From positions 434,001 through 498,000 of the forward strand of contig NZ_PYGK01000003.1 of assembly GCF_003014595.1 (NCBI RefSeq): a stretch of 64,000 nucleotides of DNA, given 5' to 3'. Both the position numbers and the translations under genes were made by a program. The notes beneath the pieces were generated by a model. The model saw only the letters and a list, made by a program, of their open reading frames with translations, was not told where the DNA came from and did not search any database. Below, piece by piece: positions 17,933 to 27,068 of this stretch. The first letter of the stretch is position 1. Each line of letters starts with the position of its first letter. This DNA is from Chitinophaga ginsengisoli (GTDB taxonomy: Bacteria > Bacteroidota > Bacteroidia > Chitinophagales > Chitinophagaceae).

Positions 17933-18516
17933 CTGGAAGGTTTTAAGTTGACTGTAGAATAGTACAATCCCATGAAATTACGAAAAAAGGCAGACTCCCT
18001 TGCCATACAGGATCTACCATATTTTAAATAAAAATTAATCGCTGATAATCAACCCAAAAACATGTTTACTGTAATACAAGACCATTAGTAGTACTTAATG
18101 CCATCATCCGCGGAAATACGGCCCGCCCTGGCGGTCGTTTGTTTGCACCCCGGGATTTTACATCCTGATATATTTCAAATATTTTGAGGAATAGGGCACC
18201 TATTTGTGGGCGGGATGCTCAAATTACAAACATGTAATAAATAATAATATCATAAAAACAAAGGCATTTATGCTATCTTACATATCCACAAAACACTGTT
18301 TATCAGCATTTTAATATCCCCACTTTTGGGGATATCTAATTCTTGAGCCGGGGATTGACAAACACAACATTTATAACTTTCTTTGCATTCTGAATATTTG
18401 CCAGCTTTTATACACCACATTAGGGAAACGGGATAATAAAGATACAAGAGAAGATTGTCTACAATCTCCCATCAATTGTAATAGTGAACATAAATCTTTA
18501 AATATCAACTAAACCA
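17933..18516. other. Divergent intergenic region, S41 protease / glutamine synthetase
   Basis: A 584-bp AT-rich region without a convincing gene. It holds a perfect 9-bp hairpin with a 4-nt loop (18314-18335, ATATCCCCA / TGGGGATAT) and a promoter-like pair at 18355-18385. A GC-rich patch around 18118-18160 contains a short CCGCC/GGCGG-type repeat. The rest shows nothing I can name. Confidence 0.5.
18355..18385 (+). promoter_or_regulatory. Candidate promoter of glutamine synthetase
   Basis: A TTG (18355-18357) is followed after 20 nt by TTTCTTTG (18378-18385), one mismatch from the Bacteroidota -7 box TAnnTTTG. The spacing fits the -33/-7 rule. It implies a leader of about 125 nt. Confidence 0.45.
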
Positions 18517-19524
18517 ATGGTTAAATTAGAGTACATCTGGCTGGATGGTTATCAGCCCACCCAAAGCCTTAGAAGTAAAACCAAAATCGAAAGAAATTTC
18601 AGCGGTAAACTGGAAGATCTCCCTATGTGGAGCTTTGATGGATCCTCTACCCGGCAGGCTCCGGGCGGTTCATCTGACTGCCTGTTAAAGCCTGTTTTCA
18701 TGGTTAAAGATCCGCAGAGAAAAGATGCTTACCTGGTAATGTGTGAAGTACTGGAAGCTTCCGGTAAACCACACGCTTCCAATGGCCGTGCTACTATTGA
18801 AGACGACGATAACGATTTCTGGTTCGGCTTCGAACAGGAGTATTTCTTATGGAGTCCTGACAACAACAAGCCGCTGGGTTTTCCTGATGGTGGATATCCT
18901 AATCCGCAGGGCCAGTATTACTGCTCTGTAGGTGCTAACAATGCCTTCGGACGTGACATCGTTGAAGAACACCTGGACGTATGCCTGGCAGCAGGACTGA
19001 ACGTAGAAGGTATCAACGCGGAAGTAGCTGCCGGCCAGTGGGAATTCCAGATCTTCGCTAAAGGTGCAAAAGAAGCTGGTGACCAGATCTGGATCGCCCG
19101 CTATTTACTGGAAAGAATTGGTGAGAAATATGGTGTTTCCATCAACTGGCATTGTAAACCATTAGGTACACTGGACTGGAACGGTTCCGGTATGCACGCT
19201 AACTTCTCCAACACATTGCTGAGAACTGCAGGCAACAAAGTTGTTTACGATAAAGTTTGTGAGGCATTCAGACCTGTTGTAAGAGAACACATCGATGTAT
19301 ATGGTGCTGACAACCATCTGCGTCTGACTGGTCTGCACGAGACTGCGTCCATCCATGACTTCAGCTACGGCGTTTCTGACCGTGGTGCATCTATCCGTAT
19401 ACCTGTAGCTACTGTAGAAAAAGGTTGGAAAGGTTACCTGGAGGACAGACGTCCGAATTCCGCAGCAGATCCATATAAAGTGGCTGCAAGGATCATCAAA
19501 ACAGTAAAATCAGTAGCTGTGTAA
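18517..19524 (+). CDS. glnII: Type II (eukaryotic-like) glutamine synthetase
   Basis: A 335-residue cytosolic enzyme making glutamine from glutamate, ammonia and ATP. The length and motifs are those of GSII: LPMWSFDGSST (about 36-46) in the beta-grasp domain, WFGFEQEYF with metal-binding Glu residues, GQWEFQI, NGSGMHANFS (ATP loop), then RIPVATVEKGWKGYLEDRRPNSAADPY with active-site Arg residues. GSII is decameric and lacks the adenylylation control of GSI. It is monocistronic, with a candidate promoter and a hairpin in the upstream gap and a strong terminator downstream. Confidence 0.95.
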   Translation: MVKLEYIWLDGYQPTQSLRSKTKIERNFSGKLEDLPMWSFDGSSTRQAPGGSSDCLLKPVFMVKDPQRKDAYLVMCEVLEASGKPHASNGRATIEDDDNDFWFGFEQEYFLWSPDNNKPLGFPDGGYPNPQGQYYCSVGANNAFGRDIVEEHLDVCLAAGLNVEGINAEVAAGQWEFQIFAKGAKEAGDQIWIARYLLERIGEKYGVSINWHCKPLGTLDWNGSGMHANFSNTLLRTAGNKVVYDKVCEAFRPVVREHIDVYGADNHLRLTGLHETASIHDFSYGVSDRGASIRIPVATVEKGWKGYLEDRRPNSAADPYKVAARIIKTVKSVAV

Positions 19525-19553
19525 GCACTACTATATGCATGTAAATAATGAAA

Positions 19554-19590
19554 AAAGGGTGCGTCATTTCCATGATGCACCCTTTCTTTT
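19554..19590. terminator. Terminator after glutamine synthetase
   Basis: Stem AAAGGGTGC(G)TCA / TGATGCACCCTTT with a short loop, followed by TCTTTTTG on the plus strand and preceded by an A run that serves the convergent minus-strand gene. Confidence 0.8.
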
Positions 19591-19616
19591 TGTCAGGCGG
19601 CTACCCTGTGTAAAAA

Positions 19617-20378
19617 CTAGTTAAGTCTCTTGTAACGGAATTTGAAGAAAGGATAGTTGTTGGCCTGCACAGTACTGTTTGGCGTACCATTCGAATACAG
19701 GTCCTGTAACTGTACCTTGTATTTCACACCTGCATCAGTGGTTACGATCAGTGTTACTTCCACTCCCCATTCAGCAATAGGATATACAATGTGATTTACC
19801 ACATCATAGTTATACCATCCCGGATGTGCAGTATTGATAGTGGTATTGCCGGTAGGAGGCGCCATCAGGATACGGTTGTAACCGAATACGGATACAGTAG
19901 TACCTACCGTGCTGGCGGTCACATTGGCAAACGAAGTTGCAGCGGTATATTGTAAAGTATAGCCGGATGGTACACTAACGTCAGCATTGGCAGTGCCATT
20001 AAAGACGAGGTCATAACCATCGCAGCCGCCATCATTGTCAGCAAGGCTGTAGTAATAAGTAGCATGAGCAACATGCGGAGGATTGCCGGTTGTACCCTGC
20101 ACACCCTGAAAGAAGTTGGCCACATTATACACGCCACTGGCATCCAGCGTTACAGTACCATAGGTACTGTCGCAGTTGAAAGCAACTGTCTGGCCGGCAC
20201 CTGGATTAGTAGCAGCAATAGTATTGTTAGCACCTGGCAATGAAGGCACTGTTTGTTGGCCTTCCTTCTGGCAGGAAGAGAAGATGGCTACTGATACGAA
20301 GGCCATTGCCAACATCGAACGAGAAATATTTTTTGTAGTTTTGACTGCCGATTGGGGGGCAGTGTCTAAGATTTTCAT
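19617..20378 (-). CDS. HmuY-like lipoprotein (divergent)
   Basis: A 253-residue predicted lipoprotein with an unusually long N-terminal stretch before the hydrophobic core and lipobox (AIFSSC, Cys36); a start at Met22 would give a normal signal. The segment ATYYYSLADNDGGCDGYDLVFNG resembles the conserved front of HmuY-family proteins (the YYSL...WDIAF pattern), and HPGWYNYD plus the C-terminal FFKFRYKRLN match the end of the fold. HmuY proteins bind heme or a similar porphyrin at the cell surface. It is the last gene of the heme operon running from 26948. Assignment to the family is moderately sure; ligand residues are not identified. Confidence 0.65.
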   Translation of the reverse strand: MKILDTAPQSAVKTTKNISRSMLAMAFVSVAIFSSCQKEGQQTVPSLPGANNTIAATNPGAGQTVAFNCDSTYGTVTLDASGVYNVANFFQGVQGTTGNPPHVAHATYYYSLADNDGGCDGYDLVFNGTANADVSVPSGYTLQYTAATSFANVTASTVGTTVSVFGYNRILMAPPTGNTTINTAHPGWYNYDVVNHIVYPIAEWGVEVTLIVTTDAGVKYKVQLQDLYSNGTPNSTVQANNYPFFKFRYKRLN

Positions 20379-20432
20379 TTTTAGTGATTTAAAATGTTAA
20401 GGATAAGATACTTGTTCCCGGATCTCTCGCGG

Positions 20433-20465
20433 GCCGGACAGTTCCAGTGTCCGGCTCTTTTTATT
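20433..20465 (+). terminator. Intrinsic-terminator-like hairpin, plus orientation, inside a minus-strand operon
   Basis: Stem GCCGGACA / TGTCCGGC with a 7-nt loop followed by TCTTTTTATTT on the plus strand. On the minus strand, where the flanking genes lie, the T run becomes an A run ahead of the stem, so it would stop antisense rather than sense transcription. Confidence 0.5.
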
Positions 20466-20498
20466 TCCGGGACGGCAGCCGCCGTAAACAATACTCTT

Positions 20499-21458
20499 TT
20501 ATTCTGTAATGATCAGAACCGGGTTAATTGTTCCTGCACGCAGGTATACCGTCGCTCCCAGATAATTCCGGAACGCCGCATGTAAAAGATTATAGTTCCC
20601 TGGCGGGAAATCAGCAGGTATACGATAGGTGACACTGGTCAGATCAAACGCCACCAGCTCCAGGTTGTAATACGTCTGGCCACCAGTCAGCCTGGCCCTT
20701 CCAGCCACCATGCCTCTCATATTAGCGCCATTGAGTGTAAATGTTCCGCCTCTTTTAAGCGTGAAGGCTGCTGTCAGGCTATTCACAGTTGGAAAAGGAT
20801 AAATGATCTGCACATAGTCCCTTTCACTGGTAACAGTTTGTGCGCCTGAGACGATCTTCAGCTTATAACTACCAGTATCCACCGCAGGTGTGGCGATGTT
20901 CACAGAATACTCATTGGCGCCCAGTTCCGTAAAACTATTGATCACACACCGGGTCGCTGTACCTGTTGCCGATACCAGGTACACTGCCGTGAAAGCACTA
21001 TCAGGTATCACATAGGTAATACCGCCGATGTCTGTAGTAGCTTCCAGCCTGCCTACTACATCTGTTCTGTCATTGATCAATAGGTCTGGCTGATTCACCA
21101 CTACACGCAGTTTATAAGTGGCTTTAGCGCCTGTTTCTGCTGTCACCACATAAGACACACTATCTTTCAGAGACACCTTTGTTCCCGATGCCGGCGATAC
21201 GACTGCATGCTCAGAAACAGCGATCAATGGCGCAATAGATTCGGGCAGCGGATGATCAAAAGGCCAATACAGTATAATACTGCCATTGCTGATGGCTGCA
21301 GGGATAGTATCTCCCACACCAGCCACCACCTGGAAGGTTTTTAGTTCGTTATAAGGATAAGGCGCCTGCACCGTTTCCTTACTACAGGCGCCTATAGTCA
21401 GCCATAGCCCTAAAGCGGCGACTGTCAGTTGTGAGGTAGATATACTGAAAAGTTTCAT
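20499..21458 (-). CDS. Lipoprotein with DUF5018-like repeat and TIG-like domain
   Basis: A 319-residue lipoprotein (lipobox TIGAC, Cys25). An early domain has the pattern AVSEHAVVSPASGTKVSLKDSVSYVVTAETGAKATYKLRVVV, characteristic of DUF5018-like beta domains found in Bacteroidota surface lipoproteins. The following two regions (TYVIPDSAF... and PTVNSLTAAFTLKRGGTFTLNGANM) look like Ig/TIG-like beta sandwiches. The neighbour upstream (21492-22211) has the same first domain, so the pair arose by duplication. Location in the heme operon suggests a surface accessory of heme capture, but I know no direct evidence for this. Confidence 0.65.
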   Translation of the reverse strand: MKLFSISTSQLTVAALGLWLTIGACSKETVQAPYPYNELKTFQVVAGVGDTIPAAISNGSIILYWPFDHPLPESIAPLIAVSEHAVVSPASGTKVSLKDSVSYVVTAETGAKATYKLRVVVNQPDLLINDRTDVVGRLEATTDIGGITYVIPDSAFTAVYLVSATGTATRCVINSFTELGANEYSVNIATPAVDTGSYKLKIVSGAQTVTSERDYVQIIYPFPTVNSLTAAFTLKRGGTFTLNGANMRGMVAGRARLTGGQTYYNLELVAFDLTSVTYRIPADFPPGNYNLLHAAFRNYLGATVYLRAGTINPVLIITE

Positions 21459-21491
21459 GTACGCGTGTTGTTTTAGCTATTAAAGGAGCAC

Positions 21492-22211
21492 TTAGCGTGA
21501 TTGTATCTTTACCGGGTTCTTCATAGTGGCAGAACGGGTATACGATGTGACCCTGATCCGGTACAATCCTTCCGGCACCTGCGCGGCGGATGGTACGGTA
21601 GCTCCTATCCTTGTTGTGTAGTTGTCGCCATTTACCACTGTGTATACAATACCACCCTGTTCATTCAGATAACTGATGGTAGAGAAGATGCCCAGCAACT
21701 CCTGCTGCGGAATAAAATTCTTACCGGTGATGTCATAGAAGTTAAACTCAGATGTAGCCGGTTTACTGTGGTATAACACGGTTGGATTGGCAGCATCGGG
21801 CGACAGCTCATCCAGCGTAATCTCCGGCTGCTGAGTAGTAAGCAGTAGCCTATACGTTGCCTTACGTCCATCTTTTCCTGTCACCACATATTCAATGTTG
21901 GCGCCTTCTGTCAGCTTCTTCGTAATGTTGTCTATCAGTACGCCACTGGCAGGGCTGACCGTAGCACCTTCAGAAACGGCAATTTCAGGCTGTATAGTGG
22001 TCAGGTAGTAATAATATGGAAGAATGACTGTGATAGTCCCTTTCTCGTCATTTACGGCCCCGTAAACAGGTTCGTCCGGCACATTGGTGATCTTGTAGGA
22101 AAGTATCCTGTTGGAGGCCTGGGCCGGTACTTCAATAGTATCCGTTTTTTTACAGGCGGCGGCCAGCATCATTGCCGGCAACGCCAGCAGTAGCAGGTAT
22201 TTGATCTTCAT
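21492..22211 (-). CDS. Lipoprotein with DUF5018-like domain
   Basis: A 239-residue lipoprotein with signal and lipobox AAAC (Cys20). A domain around residues 35-125 carries AVSEGATVSPASGV...IEYVVTGKDGRKATYRLLL, the same pattern as in the next gene of the operon. The C-terminal half (PTVLYHSKPATSEFNFYDITGKNF...GLYRIRVTSYTR) looks like a TIG-type beta sandwich. It lies 22 nt downstream of an HmuY gene and 33 nt upstream of its paralog. Function is inferred from context only. Confidence 0.65.
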   Translation of the reverse strand: MKIKYLLLLALPAMMLAAACKKTDTIEVPAQASNRILSYKITNVPDEPVYGAVNDEKGTITVILPYYYYLTTIQPEIAVSEGATVSPASGVLIDNITKKLTEGANIEYVVTGKDGRKATYRLLLTTQQPEITLDELSPDAANPTVLYHSKPATSEFNFYDITGKNFIPQQELLGIFSTISYLNEQGGIVYTVVNGDNYTTRIGATVPSAAQVPEGLYRIRVTSYTRSATMKNPVKIQSR

Positions 22212-22233
22212 TGCGGGTATATATTGAGCATGA

Positions 22234-23019
22234 TTATTTCAGGTCCAGCTGTTTGCTGCCGTCTTTCTGAATAGCGTATTTGAAAGTCACAAAGCCGGGC
22301 TTACCAGAGCGAGTAGGCAGTTCCGGTGCTCCCTTGTAAATACTGTAGATCACCATCTTGGCATAATGCCCCTTCGCTGTTTTGATGATCAGCGTACGCG
22401 GCATACTATAACAGATATGCGCTACACTATCCGGATTGGCATCCGGGAACTGTAAACCATAAAAGTCATAAAAGGCCCATCCATCTGTACTGGGACCAAA
22501 ATAATCCAGTCCGATACCATCATTGGTCAGCAACTGATCATCGCTGACAGGCACTGTTTTTACATGTGCAAATGCACTGTCAAACAGGCGGCGGGCAGGA
22601 ATCGTCTTAAATGCTTTCTGCGGCCCCATATAATATTCCGCATCAATGGCAGCATCCTTCACCAGGTAGATCCCTCCTACCCCTGGTCCGCCGTAACCAG
22701 GAGAATACTTCGCCTTACCATTGTTAACGAGAATAGTACTGTTGTAGGTACCGGTGAAGGCAATGTCCCAGTTGGCCGTCTGCACTTGTGAGGCAGGAAT
22801 GGTTCGCTGGTCTTCCAGGCTATAGTAGAATGCTTTCGCCGCAGCGCCGGAAGTAGCGGCAGTATCAGCAGCGAGATCCGTCAGGGTGTATACGCCTGTC
22901 TTCACATCCACCTTAGTGGTATCTTCCGGCGGATTGACAACCGGTGTATCAGTATCGCTTTTAGAGCAGGCGATGGCAAACATGGCCAGGGCCATGCATA
23001 AAAGGTGTGTCTTTTGCAT
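22234..23019 (-). CDS. hmuY: HmuY family heme-binding lipoprotein
   Basis: A 261-residue lipoprotein (lipobox FAIAC, Cys18). It shows the HmuY pattern: AAAKAFYYSLEDQRTIPASQVQTANWDIAFTGTYNSTILVN, then RRLFDSAFAHVKTVP, GWAFYDFYG and the ending LIIKTAKGHYAKMVIYSIYK...FVTFKYAIQKDGSKQL. HmuY proteins sit on the outer surface, take heme from host or environmental proteins and pass it to a TonB receptor. It follows a second HmuY gene by 32 nt. The symbol is a family label. Confidence 0.85.
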   Translation of the reverse strand: MQKTHLLCMALAMFAIACSKSDTDTPVVNPPEDTTKVDVKTGVYTLTDLAADTAATSGAAAKAFYYSLEDQRTIPASQVQTANWDIAFTGTYNSTILVNNGKAKYSPGYGGPGVGGIYLVKDAAIDAEYYMGPQKAFKTIPARRLFDSAFAHVKTVPVSDDQLLTNDGIGLDYFGPSTDGWAFYDFYGLQFPDANPDSVAHICYSMPRTLIIKTAKGHYAKMVIYSIYKGAPELPTRSGKPGFVTFKYAIQKDGSKQLDLK

Positions 23020-23051
23020 AGATGTTAATGTGCTTAATCAGTTAATTACGT

Positions 23052-23750
23052 TCAGGGCGTTCTTAGGTTACGGCTTCCATCTTCCTGCACATAATAGCGG
23101 AAGGTGAAGTAAGGCGCCGGCCAGTACAGGTCTGTCACCGCCGGCGGATTTCCCTGGTATACATTGATCAGTTCCAGTTTGGCGTATTTACCTTCTGCCG
23201 TCATGAGCACGAAGGTTCTGTTTTTGATGGGTATAGCCAGGTGAGTGGTCAGCGAATAAAAGTACCAACCCGTATTATACACCTGCGGATAACCATCCCA
23301 TCCTGCGAACTTCAGGTTATACGCTTTCATATCCTCTACGGCGGGAGCTGTGGTTACCTTTGAATAAGGAGAATCCACCGCTATGATCAGTCCTTTCCCC
23401 GGACCGCCATATCCAGGCCCATTGGGATTACTCCCGTCGTTCACATATACCAGTGCATTGTACACATCCGTAAAGGCAATGTCCCAACTGGCACTTTTCC
23501 TGTTAGCCGCAGTGCTGTCCCACGATTGTAGTTTCCCTCTCAGTTTGAAATAAAAAGGCTTGAACGGACGGCGCTCCTTTCCCTCTACCCCATCGGCAAC
23601 AGAGGCTTCCGTATCGCCAGCCAGATCATAGATCACTGTGCTGACGCCGTCTTCATAGTTCGTCTTTGTGTCATTATTCTCATCCTTCTTACAGGATGCA
23701 ATGGTTAACATTAGTGTTGTTAACAGACAAATATGGATCGTATATCGCAT
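23052..23750 (-). CDS. hmuY: HmuY family heme-binding lipoprotein
   Basis: A 232-residue lipoprotein (lipobox TIASC, Cys20) with the core pattern FKPFYFKLRGKLQSWDSTAANRKSASWDIAFTDVYNALVYVN, GWYFYSLTTH, and the ending FVLMTAEGKYAKLELINVYQ...YFTFRYYVQEDGSRNL, closely parallel to its downstream neighbour. It sits 8 nt after the TonB receptor stop, the classical HmuR-HmuY arrangement seen in Porphyromonas although in reverse order. Predicted to capture heme at the cell surface and deliver it to that receptor. Confidence 0.87.
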   Translation of the reverse strand: MRYTIHICLLTTLMLTIASCKKDENNDTKTNYEDGVSTVIYDLAGDTEASVADGVEGKERRPFKPFYFKLRGKLQSWDSTAANRKSASWDIAFTDVYNALVYVNDGSNPNGPGYGGPGKGLIIAVDSPYSKVTTAPAVEDMKAYNLKFAGWDGYPQVYNTGWYFYSLTTHLAIPIKNRTFVLMTAEGKYAKLELINVYQGNPPAVTDLYWPAPYFTFRYYVQEDGSRNLRTP

Positions 23751-23758
23751 GATTGTAT

Positions 23759-25885
23759 TTATTTAAACATTCGCCATTTCAGCCCTACCATCAGTATCCG
23801 TCCCGGTTGTCCTGGCATCAGCATATCAGTATAATTCATCAGGTTATCCGCTGTTAACTGCACGGATAAATGATTGTTGCAAAATTTCTTTTCGAGAGAG
23901 GCATACAACATCGCGTAGCCTGCGATGAACGTATCATACCTGTCCAGGAAACGGTTGTTGTTCGCGTCATCATACCCGGCCTTACTCCTGTAGGTAACAC
24001 GGAAAGTAGCGTTGATGCCCCAGGGCGCATATTCATAGAATATCCGCGCATTAGCCATATGCCTGGATCGGTTCTCCAGCCCGATATAGTCACTTACCTT
24101 TGATGTAGTGGTTTCACCGGTATTACTGTTCCTCACTTTATTGTAAGGATAACCTCCTGCACGGATGGAATCCATCACACCCCGGTCTTTGGCATACAGC
24201 AGCTGGTATCCTGCGGAGATCTCAAGGCCTGTTAAAGGGCTTACAGATACTCCTGCTTCTATACCGGCGGTATACGACCTGTCAAGATTGATATAGGAAT
24301 AAACAGGTTGATAATTGGTTCTTGTTGCTACCTGCACTGTATTAATAAAGTTGTGCAGGTTATTGTAGAAAACATTCACATTCAGTTTTATGGCAGCATG
24401 CGGCTGCACACTGATGCCGGCATTATAAGACACGGATGTTTCCGGTTTTAATCCAGCACTGATATTCTTTGCCACGGGCCTTACTTCACTGATCAATCCT
24501 GCCGCCTGCATTTCCGCTAAAGTAGTGGCCACTTCCTCTACCCCCAGCACGGTATAACCCGCCTGTGGATTCGTAAAGACCTGGTACCGCTTCTTAAAGT
24601 CAGGCGTTTTATAACCAGTACCTACAGCCGCTTTTAATATGATCTTATCAGTAATACTGTAGCTGATGCCTACACTGGGATTTAATCTGCCGCCATAGTA
24701 ATTATGATGGTCATAACGTGCTCCGGCGCGTGTAGTCAGCTTGCTAAATACCGTCCAGTCCACCTGTAAGTAAGCATACTCACTATGCATGTCATTACCG
24801 CCGTGAAACTCCGTATCATCCATACGTTCCAGGTTAATGCCTGCTCCGCCGGTAAAGGATAACTTATCCACAGGCGTATACAATACCTGCTCCTCAAAGC
24901 GGTGAAAGTATTGTGTGAATTCATTGTCCTTCAGCGCTACCTGTTTACCGGTACTTACATCCTGGCTGGAACTGTAGCGGGTAAGATAGTACTGACTGTT
25001 TAGCCGGAACTTACTGCTGAAAGCAGATTGCAATACAGCGGATGCATTGACATCACTTTCGCTCAGTACATCTTTTGTGCTGTTTTGTGTCTGACCAGTG
25101 CCATACACTGATTCATTCAGTGATTTACGCAAAGCCCATCTGCCGGAGAGGAACAACTGCTGACTATTACCAACGCGATAGCGCAGACGTGATTGCAGAC
25201 TATAGCTGTCATAAGGCGGCGCAGTTGCTCCTCTGCGCAGATAGCTGTTTACATTATAGCCATCAGTATGATAGTAGTTGCCGGACAATGAAAGGGAGGC
25301 CTTCTCTTTTGCAAAAGGCAGCTCACCTTCCAATGTGGCATCCTGCGTATTTTGTGAACCATAGCGCACAATAGCCTGTGCCTGCGGTGATGTGATCTTC
25401 TGGCGGGTGATAATATTCACCACACCTCCCAGGGCTTCACTTCCAAATAAACTGGAAGAGGCCCCCTTTACGATCTCTATTCGTTCAATGTCTGAAACAG
25501 TGATACGTGACAAGTCAAAGTTCCCCGCATTTCTTCCGATCATGGGCTGTCCGTCTATCAGGATCAGGATGTAATCGGAACTGAAACCCTGCATCTGCAT
25601 CCCAATAGCACGGGAGCCGGCTGCAATATCATTCACGATGTTCACACCGGTCTGTTCCCGCATTACTTCATCCAGCCTGCGGCTGCCCATCATGTCCAGT
25701 GTTTTCCTGCTGATGACCGTTACCGGCATGGCGGCTTTGCTGGTAAGAGTTTCCAGGCGTACCGCTTTCACCTCCACGCCACGCAGGGATTTCGCCTTAG
25801 TTGCAGTATCAGTCTGCGCTGTAGCCCATTGAGCGCCAACACATGATAGTATGATAGTAATGCACAGTTCCTTTCCGGTATACAT
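23759..25885 (-). CDS. TonB-dependent heme receptor (HmuR-like)
   Basis: A 708-residue outer-membrane receptor: signal peptide ending near WATAQ, a plug domain (about 45-150: MPVTVISRKTLDMMGSRRLDEVMREQTGVNIV, then IEIVKGASSSLFGSEALGGVVNII) and a 22-strand barrel ending in an aromatic residue (WRMFK). It lacks the STN and carboxypeptidase-like N-terminal domains of SusC proteins, so it is a simple FecA/BtuB-class importer without sigma signalling. Four HmuY-like genes in the same operon point to heme as substrate; the barrel sequence alone would not exclude another ligand such as cobalamin. Confidence 0.88.
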   Translation of the reverse strand: MYTGKELCITIILSCVGAQWATAQTDTATKAKSLRGVEVKAVRLETLTSKAAMPVTVISRKTLDMMGSRRLDEVMREQTGVNIVNDIAAGSRAIGMQMQGFSSDYILILIDGQPMIGRNAGNFDLSRITVSDIERIEIVKGASSSLFGSEALGGVVNIITRQKITSPQAQAIVRYGSQNTQDATLEGELPFAKEKASLSLSGNYYHTDGYNVNSYLRRGATAPPYDSYSLQSRLRYRVGNSQQLFLSGRWALRKSLNESVYGTGQTQNSTKDVLSESDVNASAVLQSAFSSKFRLNSQYYLTRYSSSQDVSTGKQVALKDNEFTQYFHRFEEQVLYTPVDKLSFTGGAGINLERMDDTEFHGGNDMHSEYAYLQVDWTVFSKLTTRAGARYDHHNYYGGRLNPSVGISYSITDKIILKAAVGTGYKTPDFKKRYQVFTNPQAGYTVLGVEEVATTLAEMQAAGLISEVRPVAKNISAGLKPETSVSYNAGISVQPHAAIKLNVNVFYNNLHNFINTVQVATRTNYQPVYSYINLDRSYTAGIEAGVSVSPLTGLEISAGYQLLYAKDRGVMDSIRAGGYPYNKVRNSNTGETTTSKVSDYIGLENRSRHMANARIFYEYAPWGINATFRVTYRSKAGYDDANNNRFLDRYDTFIAGYAMLYASLEKKFCNNHLSVQLTADNLMNYTDMLMPGQPGRILMVGLKWRMFK

Positions 25886-25919
25886 GGGTTAAAATGATAG
25901 TACGAATGATCGATTCTTT

Positions 25920-26948
25920 TTAGCTTGCCGACTTCACCAGTTTGTATTCAATAACAGGGTATCCTCTTGTACCTCCATCATTCAGGCCCATGCTGACAAA
26001 TTTCAGTTTATAGTAGTTGCCGTTGGCATCCTTTACGATGTAGTAGAAGTTCTTATAGATACCATTACCGGTAGTGGCTCTCCAACTACCGCCGATAGCA
26101 TCGCGGGTAGATACAAAGGTCTGCGCTGCGATATTGGCTGTTGTGAAATTGTTATAGCTTACAGTATTGCTGTCTACTTTCGCAGCGGTCACACCTGCAT
26201 ACTGATTGATCACTACAAAGTCAGAGAAGAAATAAGGAATAGTAGCAGTATAGTAAGCAGCATAAGACCAGGCAATATCCCATTGCGTTTTCTTAGGCTC
26301 CACGTTTACAGTGGCGCCATTGTCCAATGAGAAGAAGGTAAAGTTATAATTGTTATCCTTGCTGATATTGGCAGTCTTGATAGTTGTTTCTTTCAGCTTT
26401 GCATACTGTAAAGTATAACCATCGCCATTGCGGGTAACCAGGATCTTGTACCAGGTAGCAGGATCTGCGGCAGAAGCACTCTCTGGTTTCACCAGGTAAA
26501 CATGATTAGCGGATGCAGTAGCAGCTACCTCAGCGATCGCCGTCTTCGTCAGATCACCAAATACATCATCGATCATGCTCAGCGTACCTGCCCCCTGACC
26601 AATAGCCATACTCACACCTGCGGTATCACCAATATTGACAGTGCTGATATCTGTTTTGTTCAAGGCAACAGCACTTATGGATGTAAAGCTATTCAGTATA
26701 ACACGATATGATGATCCGCTATAAAAGCCGAGTGACCAACTGGCACGTGCTCTTGTCGCTGTCGAATCTGCACTGAAGTCCACGTAAACGGTATTAGGGG
26801 AACCAGCACCACCGCCTCCATCCAACGTCAGTTGAGCACCATCTGAGGGTGGTCTCACCACGGTGGCATCCTCGTCTTTGCTACATGCACTGAATAATCC
26901 TGTTCCAATAGCAAGTACGAGAAAAAGTCTGCTTAATTTCATAGTCAT
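25920..26948 (-). CDS. hmuY: HmuY family lipoprotein, long form
   Basis: A 342-residue lipoprotein and first gene of the heme operon. The signal ends in the lipobox FSAC (Cys22). It has two HmuY-like halves: ATRARASWSLGFYSGSSYRVILN early, and KTQWDIAWSYAAYYTATIPYFFSDFVVINQ later, then a C-terminal YKNFYYIVKDANGNYYKLKFVSM and a VIEYKLV end. This is longer than the usual 220-260 residues. The frame runs upstream to 27029, but the ATG at 26948 (or 26942) begins the signal peptide. A 12-bp-stem hairpin lies in its leader. Confidence 0.8.
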   Translation of the reverse strand: MTMKLSRLFLVLAIGTGLFSACSKDEDATVVRPPSDGAQLTLDGGGGAGSPNTVYVDFSADSTATRARASWSLGFYSGSSYRVILNSFTSISAVALNKTDISTVNIGDTAGVSMAIGQGAGTLSMIDDVFGDLTKTAIAEVAATASANHVYLVKPESASAADPATWYKILVTRNGDGYTLQYAKLKETTIKTANISKDNNYNFTFFSLDNGATVNVEPKKTQWDIAWSYAAYYTATIPYFFSDFVVINQYAGVTAAKVDSNTVSYNNFTTANIAAQTFVSTRDAIGGSWRATTGNGIYKNFYYIVKDANGNYYKLKFVSMGLNDGGTRGYPVIEYKLVKSAS

Positions 26949-26983
26949 CTTTTGTTTTGAATTGTTAGAGCAATAGGTCCCCT

Positions 26984-27015
26984 GCCGCAGTATTGAATCA
27001 AGACAATACAGCGGC
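26984..27015 (-). promoter_or_regulatory. Leader hairpin of the heme-capture operon
   Basis: Arms GCCGCAGTATTG and CAATACAGCGGC pair over 12 bp with one mismatch around an 8-nt loop, 36 nt upstream of the first HmuY start. There is no T tract on the sense strand, so it is more likely an mRNA structure or operator than a terminator. Confidence 0.5.
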
Positions 27016-27068
27016 CCATGCGGATGCATTACCAGTGTTTAAATAAAATATGTATACGGTATTACACG

